Positions 32,901 through 40,611 are shown, numbered from the stretch's first letter. The stretch: DNA of 64,000 bases from Tabrizicola_A sp965284335 (GCF_965284335.1 NZ_OZ260076.1); one strand, 5' to 3'. Made by a program: numbers and translations. Notes: generated by a model not told the origin, from the sequence alone.

Positions 32901-33372
32901 GCGCTGGGTGGGGTCAAAGACCTTGTCGATTGCAGATTTGATCGTGAACCCGGCGCTCTGCCCGGTCGAGATTGCAGCCGGGGCCTTAGGTCATGGCCTG
33001 CCGGAACGCGCCATGACCGTCTCGCCCCAGCACCGCATGTTGCTCGAAGGCGCGCGCGCTGAAATGCTGTTTGGCGAGGCCGAGGTTTTGGTCGCGGCAA
33101 CCCATCTGACCGCGCTGCCGGGCGTGGCGCCAAAGCTCACCCCAGGCGTGCGCTATATCCATGTGATGTTTGACCGCCACGAGATCATTTGCGCCAATGG
33201 GTCTTGGACCGAAAGCTTTCAGCCTGCGATGCGGATGCTGGACGCGATGGAGCCTGCCCAAGCCGCCGAAGTGGCAGCTCTGTTTCCCGAAGTGCTGACG
33301 GCTGAGTTTGATTTCCCCGCCGCGCGCCTGACGCTGAAATCACATGAGGCGCGGGTTTTGTTGCGCGCCTAA
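29902..33372 (+). CDS. RTX protein 3: NIDO + RTX + Hint
   Basis: The product is 1156 residues. Residues 1-215 resemble the extracellular NIDO (nidogen-like) domain: VFINTNGLLTFG, APFWTDIDINKGGQIYW, FIVTWLNVAPY, VEFIYGSIG. One header motif (EGTAGSDLIDLNYTGDPEGD) near residue 218 opens the RTX region. An insert of about 170 residues without RTX repeats (about 330-503) interrupts it. RTX repeats resume to about 900, with a VDYSASTAGVTIDLAAGTA spacer near 770. Hint starts at Cys965 (CFTPGTLIST, VSPQHRML) and ends EARVLLRA. There is no Sec signal. Its stop codon overlaps the stop of the convergent MobA-like gene by 3 bp. Function beyond secretion and calcium binding is not readable. Confidence 0.9.
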   Translation: MATLISGLGGTAGYGENTFSTATGRTGNLDDGSISVNLTSVFGATGINMYGTAYTSVFINTNGLLTFGSAEPAYSSAALTTLGQPSIAPFWTDIDINKGGQIYWDLDPSTGRFIVTWLNVAPYSGSGTNSFQVVLTNLGGGDVNVEFIYGSIGFVNGGFGNATVGISNGTSTQTLAEGSGDATFLASYASNDFDTQDPAGVWSVSYEGGQPFLGDGVVEGTAGSDLIDLNYTGDPEGDRIDRLDGMGFSGTTGDADFVMAGAGNDTVISGLGNDIVYGGSGNDRIETGQGNDWADGGTEADSIDGGSGNDSLYGGAGNDTLFGGADSSAITYTPSYTEITTATQAVTGSSGRPNFSVRSISNETLTFGSNGTVTGFYLGDGNSVETHTHTASGQISGGQILFNGVSGSETLTISIDGVTLNLNTAIANGTVTFNGASTYQINGSGQIVRIGSGGSTTTVGSLTINVPYSSISLAGTGTTSSPGLWYEYYVNTQPNNVAAASGGNDLLYGGDGDDFVYGGSGDDTVFGDGGNDYVSGGSGNDWVYGGAGNDTLLSGGGNDVLWGDAGDDTLYDDAGNGTLYGGSGIDLVFGYGGDDLIYGGDDRDNLFGGTGNDVLYGDAGNDTLQGEDGNDLLFGGGENDLLSGGLGFDTLYGGTGDDVLFGDAGLDSLFGDEGNDTLNGGDGADTLFGGLGNDVLFGDADADSLSGGDGNDFLYGGTGNDTLFGDAGHDFLSGGAGDDSIDGGSGNDTILGDLGNDTIAAGQGMDWVDYSASTAGVTIDLAAGTASGGFATGDVLSGVDALIGSAYDDVLYGYDGFSTSPTDPFTNIFYGNAGNDLLDGRGGDDSLYGGADNDTIYGGAGADLIDGGSGDDLLFGGAGADTIDGGIGNDTIVIGAGSDGFGDIVAGGENAGDFDVLDLTAWGWALTNVIYDPLNPENGTVEFLDGSGAVIGTMSFTGIEQVVPCFTPGTLISTERGEVAVEDLRAGDRVMTRDHGMHPLRWVGSKTLSIADLIVNPALCPVEIAAGALGHGLPERAMTVSPQHRMLLEGARAEMLFGEAEVLVAATHLTALPGVAPKLTPGVRYIHVMFDRHEIICANGSWTESFQPAMRMLDAMEPAQAAEVAALFPEVLTAEFDFPAARLTLKSHEARVLLRA

Positions 33373-33965
33373 GTTGCTGGGCGCGCGGCGTGCCAACGCG
33401 CCCAATCCTCGGGTGTATCAAGATCCGTGGTGGCATGGGTGCCGGGCAGCATGACAGGCCGCAGCCGGGCTGCGTGCTTGGCCAGAATGTGGCGCGCGCC
33501 CTGATCACCCGACAGCGCCAAGAGTTCAGAGCGCAGATCAGGTGGAAAGCCCACAGGATGGCCCGGCGTGCCATCTTGGGCCATACCACGCGGGATGGCC
33601 TGCGGATCCTCGGCCCAGACCGCAAGGCAGCTTTGCAGATCTTCGGTGGTCAAGTCGGGCAGATCAGCGAGCAGCAAAAGCACTGGGGCCTGTGGTTGCA
33701 GATCGGCAAGGCTCGCAACCAAGCTGGCCGCCATGCCAGCGCCGGGGTTCGGGACGGTGACGCGGGCAAGGGAAAGCCCTTGGACTGCCGCCAGACGATC
33801 GGGCCGGTCCGGGGGAAGGGCGAGGGTAACACGAAGCCCGGTTGCAAGGGCTCTGAGTGCGCAGCGCCGGAGCAGTGGAAGCCCATCGACCAGCTCCAAA
33901 AGCTTATCACCCCCCCGCATGCGGGAGGAGGAACCAGCGGCGAGGATCAGAATTTCTGGTGCCAT
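33369..33965 (-). CDS. MobA/MocA-like nucleotidyltransferase
   Basis: The 198-residue product opens with the NTP-transferase signature ILILAAGSSSRMRGGDKLLE (about 5-24) and has LLLLADLPDLT near residue 100 and GHPVGFP near 140. These are typical of molybdenum cofactor cytidylyl- or guanylyltransferases, which load the cofactor for molybdoenzymes. Which nucleotide it uses cannot be read. The start is ATG 33963-33965; a 35-codon upstream extension would translate repeat copy D and is rejected. No molybdoenzyme is adjacent. Confidence 0.8.
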   Translation of the reverse strand: MAPEILILAAGSSSRMRGGDKLLELVDGLPLLRRCALRALATGLRVTLALPPDRPDRLAAVQGLSLARVTVPNPGAGMAASLVASLADLQPQAPVLLLLADLPDLTTEDLQSCLAVWAEDPQAIPRGMAQDGTPGHPVGFPPDLRSELLALSGDQGARHILAKHAARLRPVMLPGTHATTDLDTPEDWARWHAARPAT

Positions 33966-33988
33966 GGCCGCTATGATGCCATGAAAAA

Positions 33989-34066
33989 GGGGGCTGTCTG
34001 CCCCCCTGGCCGTCTTTGCCGGGGCAAAGACGGCCACCCCCGAGGATATTTGGGCCACATTGAAGG
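33989..34066 (+). repeat. Composite hairpin element, copy D
   Basis: A GGGGGC-TGTCT-GCCCCC hairpin is followed by a perfect 12-bp stem GGCCGTCTTTGC / GCAAAGACGGCC, then CACCCCCGAGGATATTT and GGGCCACATTGAAGG. It lies between the dehydrogenase stop and the MobA-like start and could end or process the dehydrogenase mRNA. Confidence 0.75.
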
Positions 34067-34088
34067 CCAAAGGGGGTAAGATCGTGGA

Positions 34089-36512
34089 TCAGGCCCGCAT
34101 GCGACCGCCGTCGTCCCAAAGCGGGGCCAAGTGAACAGTGGCGCGGCGGCGTTCGCCCAAGATTTCGATCTCGCATTCCAGACCGTCTTTGACCTGATCT
34201 GCGGGCAGGAAGCCTTGGGCCACGGATTTGCCGGTCCAATGGCTGTAGCCGCCCGAGGTGCAGAAGCCGACGACCGCGCTATTCAGCCAGATCGGCTCCC
34301 AAGCGCAGACGTCCGAGTCCTTGGCATCGACCACGAAGGAAACAAGCTTGCGCTTGGGGCCTGCGGCTTTTTCGGCGGTGGCGGCGGCTTTGCCGATCCA
34401 GTCGGCCTCTTTGTTCCAGCGGATGAAACGGTCAAGCCCGGTTTCACAGGGCGTGTAGTCGGGCGAGAACTCGCGGCCCCAGGAGCCGAACCATTTGTCC
34501 AGACGCAAGGACATCATGGCGCGCATGCCGAAGGGGCGCAGGCCAAGGTCTTTGCCATGGGCGTTGAGCGTATCCCACAGATGGCGAACAGAGTGGACAT
34601 CGCAGAAAATCTCATAGCCCAGATCGGCGGTGTAGGAGACACGCTGAATGATGCAATTGGCCATGCCCACGGTCATGCGCTTGACGTCCATGAACTTGAA
34701 CGCCTCGGGTGAGACATCCGAGCGCGTGCAGCGTGCCAAAAGCTCGCGCGCTTTCGGCCCGGCGATGGTAAAGCCCGAGCGGGCGTCAGAGATATTTTCG
34801 ACCTGCACGCCGTCCATCGGGTTCATCTCGAACCAGCGCTGGTGCCAGCCTTGCGCGCCATAGCTGGCGGTCAGTTGGAATTCGGTTTCGCTGAGGCAAG
34901 AGACGGTGAAGTCACCGATGATCTTGCCCGAATGCGCCAGCATCGGGGTCAGCGACAGGCGGCCCGGTTTCGGGATGGCGCCGGCCATGATGCGGTCAAG
35001 CCAAGCGCGAGCATTGGGGCCTTTGACCAGATATTTGCCGAAGTTTTGCAGCTCGTTGATGCCGACACCTTCGCGCACCGCCATGACCTCTTGGCGCGTT
35101 GCTTCCCAAGCGTTGGAGCGGCGGAAGGTGGGTTCTTCATAGCGCGGCTCGCCGGGCAGGGCGTGGTAATTCACCACCTCAAGCCCGTATTGCTGGCCCC
35201 AAACGGCGTTCATACCGTCAAACACCTCATACATGGGCGTGGTGCGGAAGGGGCGGGCGGCGGGGCGTTCCTCATTCGGGTAGCTGACCGAAAAGCGCAT
35301 TTGGTAGTTTTCGATCACCTTCGGCACGGTATAGCCGGGCGTTGTCCAAGTGCCAAAGCGCGAGACGTCAAAGCCGCGCGGATCGCGTTCCACCTCGCCG
35401 TGGATCATCCATTGCGCCAGCGCCAGCCCCATGCCGCCGCCTTGGCTGAAGCCCGCCATAACGGCGCAGGCCGACCAGTAGTTGCGCAGGCCCTGCACCG
35501 GGCCGATCAGCGGGTTGCCGTCGGGGGCAAAGGTGAAAGGCCCGTGGATCACGCGCTTGACGCCCGAGCGTTCCAGCACCGGGAAGCGGCGATAGGCGAA
35601 ATTGACCGAGTCTTCGATCTTGTCGAATTGCTCGTTCAAAAGCTCATGCCCGAAATCCCACGGGGTGCCGTCAACCGACCATGGCTCACAAGGTTTTTCG
35701 TAAAAGCCGATGCACAGGCCACGGCCCTCTTGGCGCAAATAGCTTTCGCCACCGGGGTCCATCACATGCGGAAATTCATTGCCCGATTTCAGGATGTCCA
35801 TGATCTCGGGGATGTCGTCGGTCACCAGATACTGGTGCGCCATGGGCAAAAGCGGCAGGTAAACCCCTGCCATCGCGCCGATTTCGCGCGCCCAGAGGCC
35901 GCCTGCGTTGACCAGATGCTCACAAGTGACGGTGCCTTTTTCGGTCACCACATCCCAGCCGCCATCGGCGCGCTGGTTGGTTTCAAGAACCCGGTTATGG
36001 AGCACAATCTCGGCCCCGCCCATACGCGCGGCCTTGGCATAGGCATAGGTCGTGCCCGAGGGGTCAAGGTGGCCATCCAAAGGATCGTAAAGCGCGCCGA
36101 CGATGCCTTCGAGGTTCACAAGGCCATGGGTGAATTTCTTGATCTCTTCCGGCCCCAAAATCTCGGTATCCAGCCCCATATAGCGGTGCTTGGCGCGTTC
36201 GGCCTTCAACTGCTCAAACCGCGCCTGATTGTCGGCCAGCGTGATGCCGCCCACATGGTGCAGCCCGCAGGACATGCCGGTGATCTCTTCCAGCTCTTTG
36301 TATAGCCGGATGGTATAGCCTTGCAGGGCGGCCATGTTGGTGTCGCCGTTCAGCGTGTGGAAGCCCCCCGCCGCGTGCCAGGTAGAGCCTGATGTCAACT
36401 CTGACCGTTCGATCAGCATGACATCAGACCAGCCGAGTTTGGTCAGGTGATACAGCACCGAACAGCCGACTACACCGCCGCCGATCACCACCACGCGGGC
36501 ATGGGTTTTCAT
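34089..36512 (-). CDS. Dimethylglycine/sarcosine dehydrogenase-like flavoprotein
   Basis: The 807-residue product fuses an N-terminal FAD amine oxidoreductase to a folate-binding aminomethyltransferase (GcvT) half. Visible are the dinucleotide motif VVVIGGGVVGCSVLYHL (about 7-23), GSTWHAAGG with the His that carries covalent FAD in DMGDH, FTFAPDGNPLIGP near 345, and GcvT-type stretches (GRLSLTPMLAHSGKIIGDFTV, GYEIFCDVHS, ETGLDRFIRWNKEADWIGK). Such enzymes demethylate dimethylglycine or sarcosine and pass the methyl carbon to tetrahydrofolate; which substrate is used here is not readable. The start is ATG 36510-36512 with GGAG eight bases upstream. It lies downstream of a Liv transporter, separated by a terminator. 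Confidence 0.85.
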   Translation of the reverse strand: MKTHARVVVIGGGVVGCSVLYHLTKLGWSDVMLIERSELTSGSTWHAAGGFHTLNGDTNMAALQGYTIRLYKELEEITGMSCGLHHVGGITLADNQARFEQLKAERAKHRYMGLDTEILGPEEIKKFTHGLVNLEGIVGALYDPLDGHLDPSGTTYAYAKAARMGGAEIVLHNRVLETNQRADGGWDVVTEKGTVTCEHLVNAGGLWAREIGAMAGVYLPLLPMAHQYLVTDDIPEIMDILKSGNEFPHVMDPGGESYLRQEGRGLCIGFYEKPCEPWSVDGTPWDFGHELLNEQFDKIEDSVNFAYRRFPVLERSGVKRVIHGPFTFAPDGNPLIGPVQGLRNYWSACAVMAGFSQGGGMGLALAQWMIHGEVERDPRGFDVSRFGTWTTPGYTVPKVIENYQMRFSVSYPNEERPAARPFRTTPMYEVFDGMNAVWGQQYGLEVVNYHALPGEPRYEEPTFRRSNAWEATRQEVMAVREGVGINELQNFGKYLVKGPNARAWLDRIMAGAIPKPGRLSLTPMLAHSGKIIGDFTVSCLSETEFQLTASYGAQGWHQRWFEMNPMDGVQVENISDARSGFTIAGPKARELLARCTRSDVSPEAFKFMDVKRMTVGMANCIIQRVSYTADLGYEIFCDVHSVRHLWDTLNAHGKDLGLRPFGMRAMMSLRLDKWFGSWGREFSPDYTPCETGLDRFIRWNKEADWIGKAAATAEKAAGPKRKLVSFVVDAKDSDVCAWEPIWLNSAVVGFCTSGGYSHWTGKSVAQGFLPADQVKDGLECEIEILGERRRATVHLAPLWDDGGRMRA

Positions 36513-36625
36513 GTGGGAGAACTCCGTTGATCTGAATTTTCCGCACAATGGCGCTGAGTGGCCAAGGCTTCATGTGGTTTTGCGACAAATAATGTCGCAT
36601 ATCGCAAGGCGCCCTTTGCAAAGGA

Positions 36626-36653
36626 AAAGGGCCGGGGAGGAGCCCGGCCCTTT
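36626..36653 (-). terminator. Rho-independent terminator after livM
   Basis: An 11-bp perfect stem AAAGGGCCGGG / CCCGGCCCTTT with a 6-nt loop is followed on the minus strand by TCCTTT. It begins 23 bp past the livM stop, so the dehydrogenase downstream probably has its own promoter at 36513-36625 or relies on read-through. Confidence 0.85.
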
Positions 36654-36675
36654 GGTGTATTGCGCAGTCCGGCGC

Positions 36676-37983
36676 TTACTTTTCCGGGATCAAACCGCGG
36701 GGCGCAAAGCGCAAGACCAACAAAAGCACAATGCCAAGCGTCACAAGTCGCATATGCTGGGCGCTGTCGATCAGGTGGGTTTTCAGATCTCCCGGCGGCA
36801 GCCAAGCGGTCACATAGCCCATGAGGTTCGGGCCAAGATATTCCACCGCGAGCCAAAGCCAGCCCAAAAGAAGCCCGCCCAGAACCGCGCCCCAGTTGTT
36901 GCCCGACCCGCCGACGATCACCATCACCCAGATCAGGAAGGTAAAGCGCAGAGGCGAATAGACGCCCGGCACCAACTGCCCCTCCATCGAGGTGAGCATC
37001 GCACCGGCCAATCCCACCACAGCCGAGCCGATGATGAAGATCTGCAAATGGCGCTTTGTCACGTTCTTGCCCATGGCGGAGGCGGCCACTTCATTGTCAC
37101 GAATGGCGCGCATCATGCGGCCCCAAGGGCTGTTCAGCGCGCGTTCCGACAGCCAGATCAGCGCCAAAAGCACCGCGCCGAACATGGCGAGATAGAGAAG
37201 TTTCACCAAAATGGTGGAAGAGGTGATCGGGCTCCAGCCCCAGCTGGTGACGAATTCCACATAGGCGGGATTGGCCTGTAGCTCCACCTCGTAAGGCACG
37301 GGCCATGGGCGGGGCAGGTCGATGATGTTCTTGACCCCGCGCGCCAGCCAGTCTTCGGATTTGATGACGACGACGATAATCTCGGCAATCCCCAGCGTGG
37401 CGATGGCCAGATAGTCTGACCGCAGGCGCAAGGCGACCTTACCGATGGCCCAAGCCGCCACACCTGCGAAAAACGCCCCCACCGGCCAAGCCACAAGCGA
37501 CGGCAGGCCAAAACCGCCGATATTGCCATAGGTGGCCGGGTTGAACGCCTCAACCGCCGCGACGCCACGGTCAAACACCGAGCGATAGAGGAAAAAGCCG
37601 CCGATCAACACCGCTGCCACCGCAAAACCGCGCGCGCGGCCCGGTTTCATGGCACGGTAAAGCAGCGTTGCGGCCACGATCACGCCCACACCGATGGCCA
37701 GACCGCCCAAAGTCATCCAGCCGCCTGCGGCAAAGGCCTCGGGCACCGGGCGGGCCGAGACCAGAACCACGGCAAGCCCGCCCAAGGCGACAGAGCCGAC
37801 GATGCCGGTGGAGAAGAGGCCGGCATAGCCCCATTGCATATTCACCCCCAAGGCCATGATGGCCGAGAGGATCCCGATGTTCAGGATCTGCAAGGAAAGG
37901 TTCCAGCTTTGAAACACCCCGGTCAGGATGAACAACAGCGCCACACCGGCGAAAAGACCAAGATTGCGTTGTGTCTGGGTCAT
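36676..37983 (-). CDS. livM: Liv-type ABC transporter permease, LivM-like
   Basis: The 435-residue product is a multi-pass permease of the branched-chain amino acid (HAAT) family. The N-terminal half has ILSAIMALGVNMQWGYAGLFSTG. The cytoplasmic EAA-like loop is WGRMMRAIRDNEVAASAMGKNV, and VMVIVGGSGNNWGAVLGGLLLG follows. It pairs with LivH to form the membrane channel. The gene is 1 bp after livH and last in the livKGFHM operon. Its substrate may be a methylated amine or osmolyte instead of leucine-type amino acids, judged only from the neighbours. Confidence 0.9.
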   Translation of the reverse strand: MTQTQRNLGLFAGVALLFILTGVFQSWNLSLQILNIGILSAIMALGVNMQWGYAGLFSTGIVGSVALGGLAVVLVSARPVPEAFAAGGWMTLGGLAIGVGVIVAATLLYRAMKPGRARGFAVAAVLIGGFFLYRSVFDRGVAAVEAFNPATYGNIGGFGLPSLVAWPVGAFFAGVAAWAIGKVALRLRSDYLAIATLGIAEIIVVVIKSEDWLARGVKNIIDLPRPWPVPYEVELQANPAYVEFVTSWGWSPITSSTILVKLLYLAMFGAVLLALIWLSERALNSPWGRMMRAIRDNEVAASAMGKNVTKRHLQIFIIGSAVVGLAGAMLTSMEGQLVPGVYSPLRFTFLIWVMVIVGGSGNNWGAVLGGLLLGWLWLAVEYLGPNLMGYVTAWLPPGDLKTHLIDSAQHMRLVTLGIVLLLVLRFAPRGLIPEK

Positions 37984-37984
37984 G

Positions 37985-38989
37985 TCATTTCCCCTTGAAA
38001 ATGCCGGTGGGCATGAAGATCAGCACGATGATCAGGATGGCAAAGCTGACGGCCGATTTGTAATCGGTGGTCAAAAGCTGCATCAGCCCATCGGGTGCCA
38101 TGCTGTCGGGCAGGACGTAGGTCGCGACCTTTTTCCAAGCATAGGTCATCACCACTTCGGACAGGGCCACAATATAGCCCCCCGCAATCGCGCCCAAGGG
38201 GCTGCCCAGACCGCCCACCACGGCTGCGGCAAAGACCGGCAGCAAGAGTTGGAAATAGACGAAGGGGCGGAAGGACTTGTCCAAACCGTAAAGCGTGCCA
38301 GCGATCACGGCCAGCGCGGCGGCGATGATCCAAGTCACCTGCACCACGCGGTCGGGGTTGATACCCGACAACAGCGCCAGATCCTCGTTGTCGGAAAAGG
38401 CGCGCATGGATTTGCCGGTGCGGGTCTTTTGCAAGAACCAAAAGAGCGCGGCCACGCAGATCACGGCGACCACCACAGTCACCGCTACGGTGGTCTTGAT
38501 GACCAAAGGTTCGGCAAGGCCGGTCATTTCCTTGAAGGTTTGCGCGCTAAGGACGAACCGCTCGCCATCGACAAAGTTGCGCTCTTGCACCCCGATGATC
38601 AGGCGCACCAGCCCGTTCATCACAAACATGACACCAGCCGAGACGATCACCAGAATGATGGGGGCCGCCTTTTGAGTACGGTAGAATTTATAGATGCCGC
38701 GGTCCGTGGCCAGAACCAGCGCCGAGGTCACCGCAATGCCGAAGGGCAGGGCCAAAAGGGCGGTGGGCAGCGGGCCAAAGGTGATCCCCCAGCTTTGGAA
38801 GAGCCATGTGAACATGATCACAATCGCCGTGCCAAAGGCCATGGTGTCGCCATGGGCAAAGTTGGAAAAGCGCAGGACGCCGAAAATCAGCGTCACACCC
38901 AGCGCCCCAAGCGCGAGTTGGCTGCCATAGGCCAAACCGGGAATGAAAACAAAGTTCAGGAAGGCCACGATGGCGTTCAGAAAATCCAT
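37985..38989 (-). CDS. livH: Liv-type ABC transporter permease, LivH-like
   Basis: The 334-residue permease opens with hydrophobic segments and LALGALGVTLIFGVLRFSNFAHGD, typical of LivH. The EAA-like loop is TGKSMRAFSDNEDLALLSGIN, followed by AAVVGGLGSPLGAIAGGY. It is the second channel half. It follows livF by 3 bp, and livM follows it after 1 bp, so tight co-translation is expected. Confidence 0.9.
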   Translation of the reverse strand: MDFLNAIVAFLNFVFIPGLAYGSQLALGALGVTLIFGVLRFSNFAHGDTMAFGTAIVIMFTWLFQSWGITFGPLPTALLALPFGIAVTSALVLATDRGIYKFYRTQKAAPIILVIVSAGVMFVMNGLVRLIIGVQERNFVDGERFVLSAQTFKEMTGLAEPLVIKTTVAVTVVVAVICVAALFWFLQKTRTGKSMRAFSDNEDLALLSGINPDRVVQVTWIIAAALAVIAGTLYGLDKSFRPFVYFQLLLPVFAAAVVGGLGSPLGAIAGGYIVALSEVVMTYAWKKVATYVLPDSMAPDGLMQLLTTDYKSAVSFAILIIVLIFMPTGIFKGK

Positions 38990-38992
38990 GGC

Positions 38993-39712
38993 TCAGCCCC
39001 CCAAGAAGGAACGACGGACTTCCGGATCGGCCAAAAGGGCCTGTCCGGTGTCGGTGAAGCGGTTGGCGCCCTGCACAAGAACATAGCCTTTGTGCGCAAT
39101 ATCAAGCGCTTGGCGGGCGTTTTGTTCCACCATCAGAATGGAAATCCCGGTGCGGGCGATCTCGATGATCCGGTCGAAAAGTTCGTCCATCACGATGGGC
39201 GACACGCCTGCGGTAGGTTCGTCCAGCAAAAGCACCGAAGGTCTGGTCATCAGCGCCCGGCCCACAGCGACTTGCTGGCGCTGACCGCCTGACAACTCGC
39301 CCGCCGCCTGATTGCGCTTTTGGTGCAGAATGGGGAAGAGGCCATAGACCTGATCCATGGTTTCCTTGATGCCGCCTTCGTCGTCGCGGATGAAGGCACC
39401 CATCTCAAGGTTTTCTTCCACCGTCATGCCGGTGAAAATGTTGTGGGTTTGGGGGACAAAGCCCATGCCCTTGCGCACCCGCGCCTGCGGGCTGAGCTTG
39501 GTAATATCCTCGCCTTGTAGCAAAACCCGGCCACCGCGCAGGTTCAGCATGCCAAAGGTGGCCTTCATGGCGGTCGATTTGCCCGCACCATTCGGGCCGA
39601 CGATGACGGCAATTTCGCCTTTGTTCACAGCAATCGTACAGTTGTGCAAAATATCGACCGCGCCATAACCGCCGGTCATATTCTCGCCAATCAGGAAGGG
39701 CGTATCAGCCAT
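38993..39712 (-). CDS. livF: Liv-type ABC transporter ATPase, LivF-like
   Basis: The 239-residue ATPase has Walker A GPNGAGKSTAMK (about 38-49), signature SGGQRQQVAVGRALM, Walker B VLLLDEPTAG and the switch His in VEQNARQALD context. It is shorter than LivG, as usual for LivF. Its start overlaps the end of livG by 8 bp, which couples their translation and helps keep the two ATPases in equal amounts. Confidence 0.92.
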   Translation of the reverse strand: MADTPFLIGENMTGGYGAVDILHNCTIAVNKGEIAVIVGPNGAGKSTAMKATFGMLNLRGGRVLLQGEDITKLSPQARVRKGMGFVPQTHNIFTGMTVEENLEMGAFIRDDEGGIKETMDQVYGLFPILHQKRNQAAGELSGGQRQQVAVGRALMTRPSVLLLDEPTAGVSPIVMDELFDRIIEIARTGISILMVEQNARQALDIAHKGYVLVQGANRFTDTGQALLADPEVRRSFLGG

Positions 39713-40493
39713 TCGTGGCCTCCTTGACCTTGTTCTTGAGCCCCGTGCCCAGATAGGCCTCGATCACCCGTTCGTCGTTCTTCACCTGATCCACCGTGCC
39801 TTGGGCCAAAACCTTGCCCTCGGCCATGCAGATCACCGGGCCGCAGATGCGACCGATGAAATCCATGTCATGTTCGATGACACAGAAGGTATAGCCGCGC
39901 TCTTGGTTCAGCCGCACAATGGCATCGCCGATGGTGTTCAGAAGGGTGCGGTTCACGCCTGCGCCCACCTCGTCCAGAAACACGATCTTGGCATCCACCA
40001 TCATGGTGCGGCCCAATTCCAAAAGCTTTTTCTGGCCGCCCGAGATGTTCGACGCCTTTTGGTCGGCCAGATGCGAGATCGTCAGAAATTCCAGCACCTC
40101 ATCGGCCTTGTCGCGCAGCCGCTTTTCTTCGGCAGCCACAGCACCCCGGCGGAAACAGGCGTTCCACAGGCTTTCGCCCGACTGGTTGGCCGGCACCATC
40201 ATCAGGTTTTCGCGCACGGTCATCGAGCCAAATTCATGCGCGATCTGGAAGGTGCGCAAGACGCCTTTGGCGAACAATTCATGGGGGGGCAGGCCAGTGA
40301 TGTCCTCGCCCAACATGGTGACCTTGCCGCTGGTGGGCGGCAGACGCCCGGCGATCACATTGAAAAGTGTGGTCTTTCCTGCGCCATTTGGCCCGATCAG
40401 CCCGGTGATTGACCCGGTTTCGATCTTTAAGGACGCCCCGTCCACGGCGTGAAAGCCGCCGAAGTGCCGATGAAGGTTGTCAACAACGATCAT
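39705..40493 (-). CDS. livG: Liv-type ABC transporter ATPase, LivG-like
   Basis: The 262-residue ATPase has Walker A GPNGAGKTTLFN, signature SGGQKKLLELGRTMM, Walker B IVFLDEVGAG and the switch His in CVIEHDMDFI. The Walker B region reads DEVGAGVN where most LivG have DEPxAGL. It pairs with LivF to drive uptake. It lies 118 bp after the binding-protein gene, with a GC hairpin between them. Confidence 0.92.
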   Translation of the reverse strand: MIVVDNLHRHFGGFHAVDGASLKIETGSITGLIGPNGAGKTTLFNVIAGRLPPTSGKVTMLGEDITGLPPHELFAKGVLRTFQIAHEFGSMTVRENLMMVPANQSGESLWNACFRRGAVAAEEKRLRDKADEVLEFLTISHLADQKASNISGGQKKLLELGRTMMVDAKIVFLDEVGAGVNRTLLNTIGDAIVRLNQERGYTFCVIEHDMDFIGRICGPVICMAEGKVLAQGTVDQVKNDERVIEAYLGTGLKNKVKEATNG

Positions 40494-40559
40494 GTTTTCC
40501 CCTTTAGAAGCGACGCTCTTATGACGCGATCCCGCGCCCGAGGCCTTTTCTTTATGGCA

Positions 40560-40587
40560 GCGGCCCGAGGTATGAACCCCGGGCCGC
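40560..40587 (-). promoter_or_regulatory. Intercistronic hairpin livK-livG
   Basis: GCGGCCCGGGG pairs with CCTCGGGCCGC (one mismatch) around TTCATA on the minus strand; no U tract follows. Hairpins at this place often protect the upstream binding-protein mRNA so that it outnumbers the membrane parts. Confidence 0.6.
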
Positions 40588-40611
40588 GCGATGTGTCAAA
40601 GATAGGTCAGA

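Noticed and set aside
33966..34070. N-terminal extension of the MobA-like gene (MAFNVAQISSG...)
   Set aside because: The extra residues are the translated hairpin repeat copy D; the nucleotidyltransferase signature begins right after the ATG at 33965.
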